The notes under the pieces were generated by a model. It had not been told where the DNA came from. It made no database searches and saw only the letters and a program-made list of their open reading frames with translations. 64,000 nt of DNA from Hyphomicrobiales bacterium (lineage in GTDB: Bacteria; Pseudomonadota; Alphaproteobacteria; Rhizobiales; Rhizobiaceae), in assembly GCA_900472295.1 (NCBI GenBank), contig UCIA01000007.1, positions 189,686-253,685 of the forward strand, read 5' to 3'. The translations under genes and the position numbers were made by a program. Positions 63,377 through 64,000 of the stretch are shown piece by piece. How positions within the stretch are numbered: position 1 is the first letter of the stretch; the number at the start of each line of letters is the position of its first letter.

Positions 63377-63967
63377 CTACCTGGCTGCGAGCGGTTTCCA
63401 GGCCCTGTATTGATCGAGTTCGGCGCGCACCGAAGTCGGCGGCGCAATGATCCACATCACCTCGGCCCGGCCACTGCCGATGTTCTCTGAGCGATGTGCT
63501 GTCGATGTCGCGTATTCGATGCTGTCGCCCTCTTCCAGCACATGCCTGACATCACCGAGCGAAACCTCGACGATGCCGCGCAGCACGACGAGCATCTCGT
63601 GCGCGTCGCCATGTGTGTAGAGCGCCGGGCCGGTCGAGCCGCCGATGTCGAACTCGCCGACATAGACTTCCATGTCGCTCAAGGGAGGACGCGAGAGCAG
63701 CATCTTGCGGCAGCCGTCGCTGGGCGGCAGGCTTGGACGCTCGCTGCGCCGCAGCACGCCGTGTTGTCCGGCCGCGCTGTCTTCGAACAGCATCGCCACG
63801 CTCACGCCAAGCGCCGAGGCCATCTGGTTGAGCGAAGCGGTGCTGGCGCCGGTCAGGCCGCGCTCGAGCTGGCTGATGAAGCTGGCGCTGGTTCCGGTCA
63901 TTTCGGCAAGTTCGCGCAGCGAAAGCCGGCGGCCGAGACGCAGGCTCTTCAGCCGCTGGCCCAGCAT
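63377..63967 (-). CDS. XRE-cupin transcriptional regulator (PuuR-like), possibly incomplete
   Basis: At least 196 residues: an N-terminal helix-turn-helix (RLSLRELAEMTGTSASFISQ) and a C-terminal cupin (MEVYVGEFDIGGSTGPALYT, then HEMLVVLRGIVEVSLGDVRH). This is the architecture of PuuR-type repressors of putrescine use. The reading frame remains open to the window edge, so the true start may lie outside. It precedes the solute-binding protein gene by 39 bases on the same strand and probably controls the operon. Confidence 0.85.
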   Translation of the reverse strand: MLGQRLKSLRLGRRLSLRELAEMTGTSASFISQLERGLTGASTASLNQMASALGVSVAMLFEDSAAGQHGVLRRSERPSLPPSDGCRKMLLSRPPLSDMEVYVGEFDIGGSTGPALYTHGDAHEMLVVLRGIVEVSLGDVRHVLEEGDSIEYATSTAHRSENIGSGRAEVMWIIAPPTSVRAELDQYRAWKPLAAR

Positions 63968-64000
63968 CTGATGCGCATGCGTCGCTGTCGAAGCGACGCC

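Overview
The window is a GC-rich alphaproteobacterial chromosome segment, most likely from Mesorhizobium or a close Rhizobiales relative. The case rests on the VisN/VisR-FtcR flagellar regulators, the MotB-MotC-MotE-FliK motor set, FlaF/FlbT, the DUF1217 flagellar protein and Mesorhizobium-style palindromic intergenic repeats. No tRNA, rRNA, CRISPR array, insertion sequence or phage gene was seen.

Left part (1-19414). A glutaryl-CoA dehydrogenase lies divergent from a LysR regulator and is followed by the RNA-binding protein Tex. Next comes an apparent catabolic locus at 5093-15213: a polyamine-type ABC importer, two tandem NylB-like (6-aminohexanoate-dimer hydrolase family) serine hydrolases and an Amidohydro_3 amidohydrolase. 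Divergent from these are a TetR regulator and an acetylpolyamine amidohydrolase. The intergenic region between the two arms carries two inverted repeats that look like operators. A TMEM43-family membrane protein and a double-length M16 peptidase follow.

Middle (19925-53691). This is a nearly complete flagellar regulon. VisN and VisR are read rightward. A leftward operon holds motA, fliM, fliN, fliG, flhB and a 145-residue unknown gene. A long rightward chain follows: DUF1217 protein, flgF, fliI, an octapeptide-repeat membrane protein, flgB, flgC, fliE, flgG, flgA, flgI, motE, flgH, fliL and fliP. Two short flagellin genes with their own terminators come next, then fliF, a fliH-like gene, motB, motC, fliK and a lytic transglycosylase. 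The block ends with ftcR, flgE, flgK, flgL, flaF, flbT, flgD and fliQ. Many neighbours overlap by 1-4 bases (ATGA or TGATG), indicating translational coupling. flhA and fliR are not in the window, so the export gate must be completed from elsewhere.

Right part (53818-64000). An asparagine synthase and an MFS exporter are followed by a leftward operon that resembles putrescine (puu-type) uptake and oxidation: an XRE-cupin regulator, a solute-binding protein, two permeases, an ATPase, a FAD-dependent amine oxidase and a small cupin protein.

The items most worth following are the 17-unit octapeptide repeat in the gene after fliI, the perfect 10-bp dyad upstream of ftcR, a perfect CtrA-type box upstream of the second flagellin, the NylB-like/polyamine locus with its dyads, and a mosaic palindromic repeat family with three copies here.
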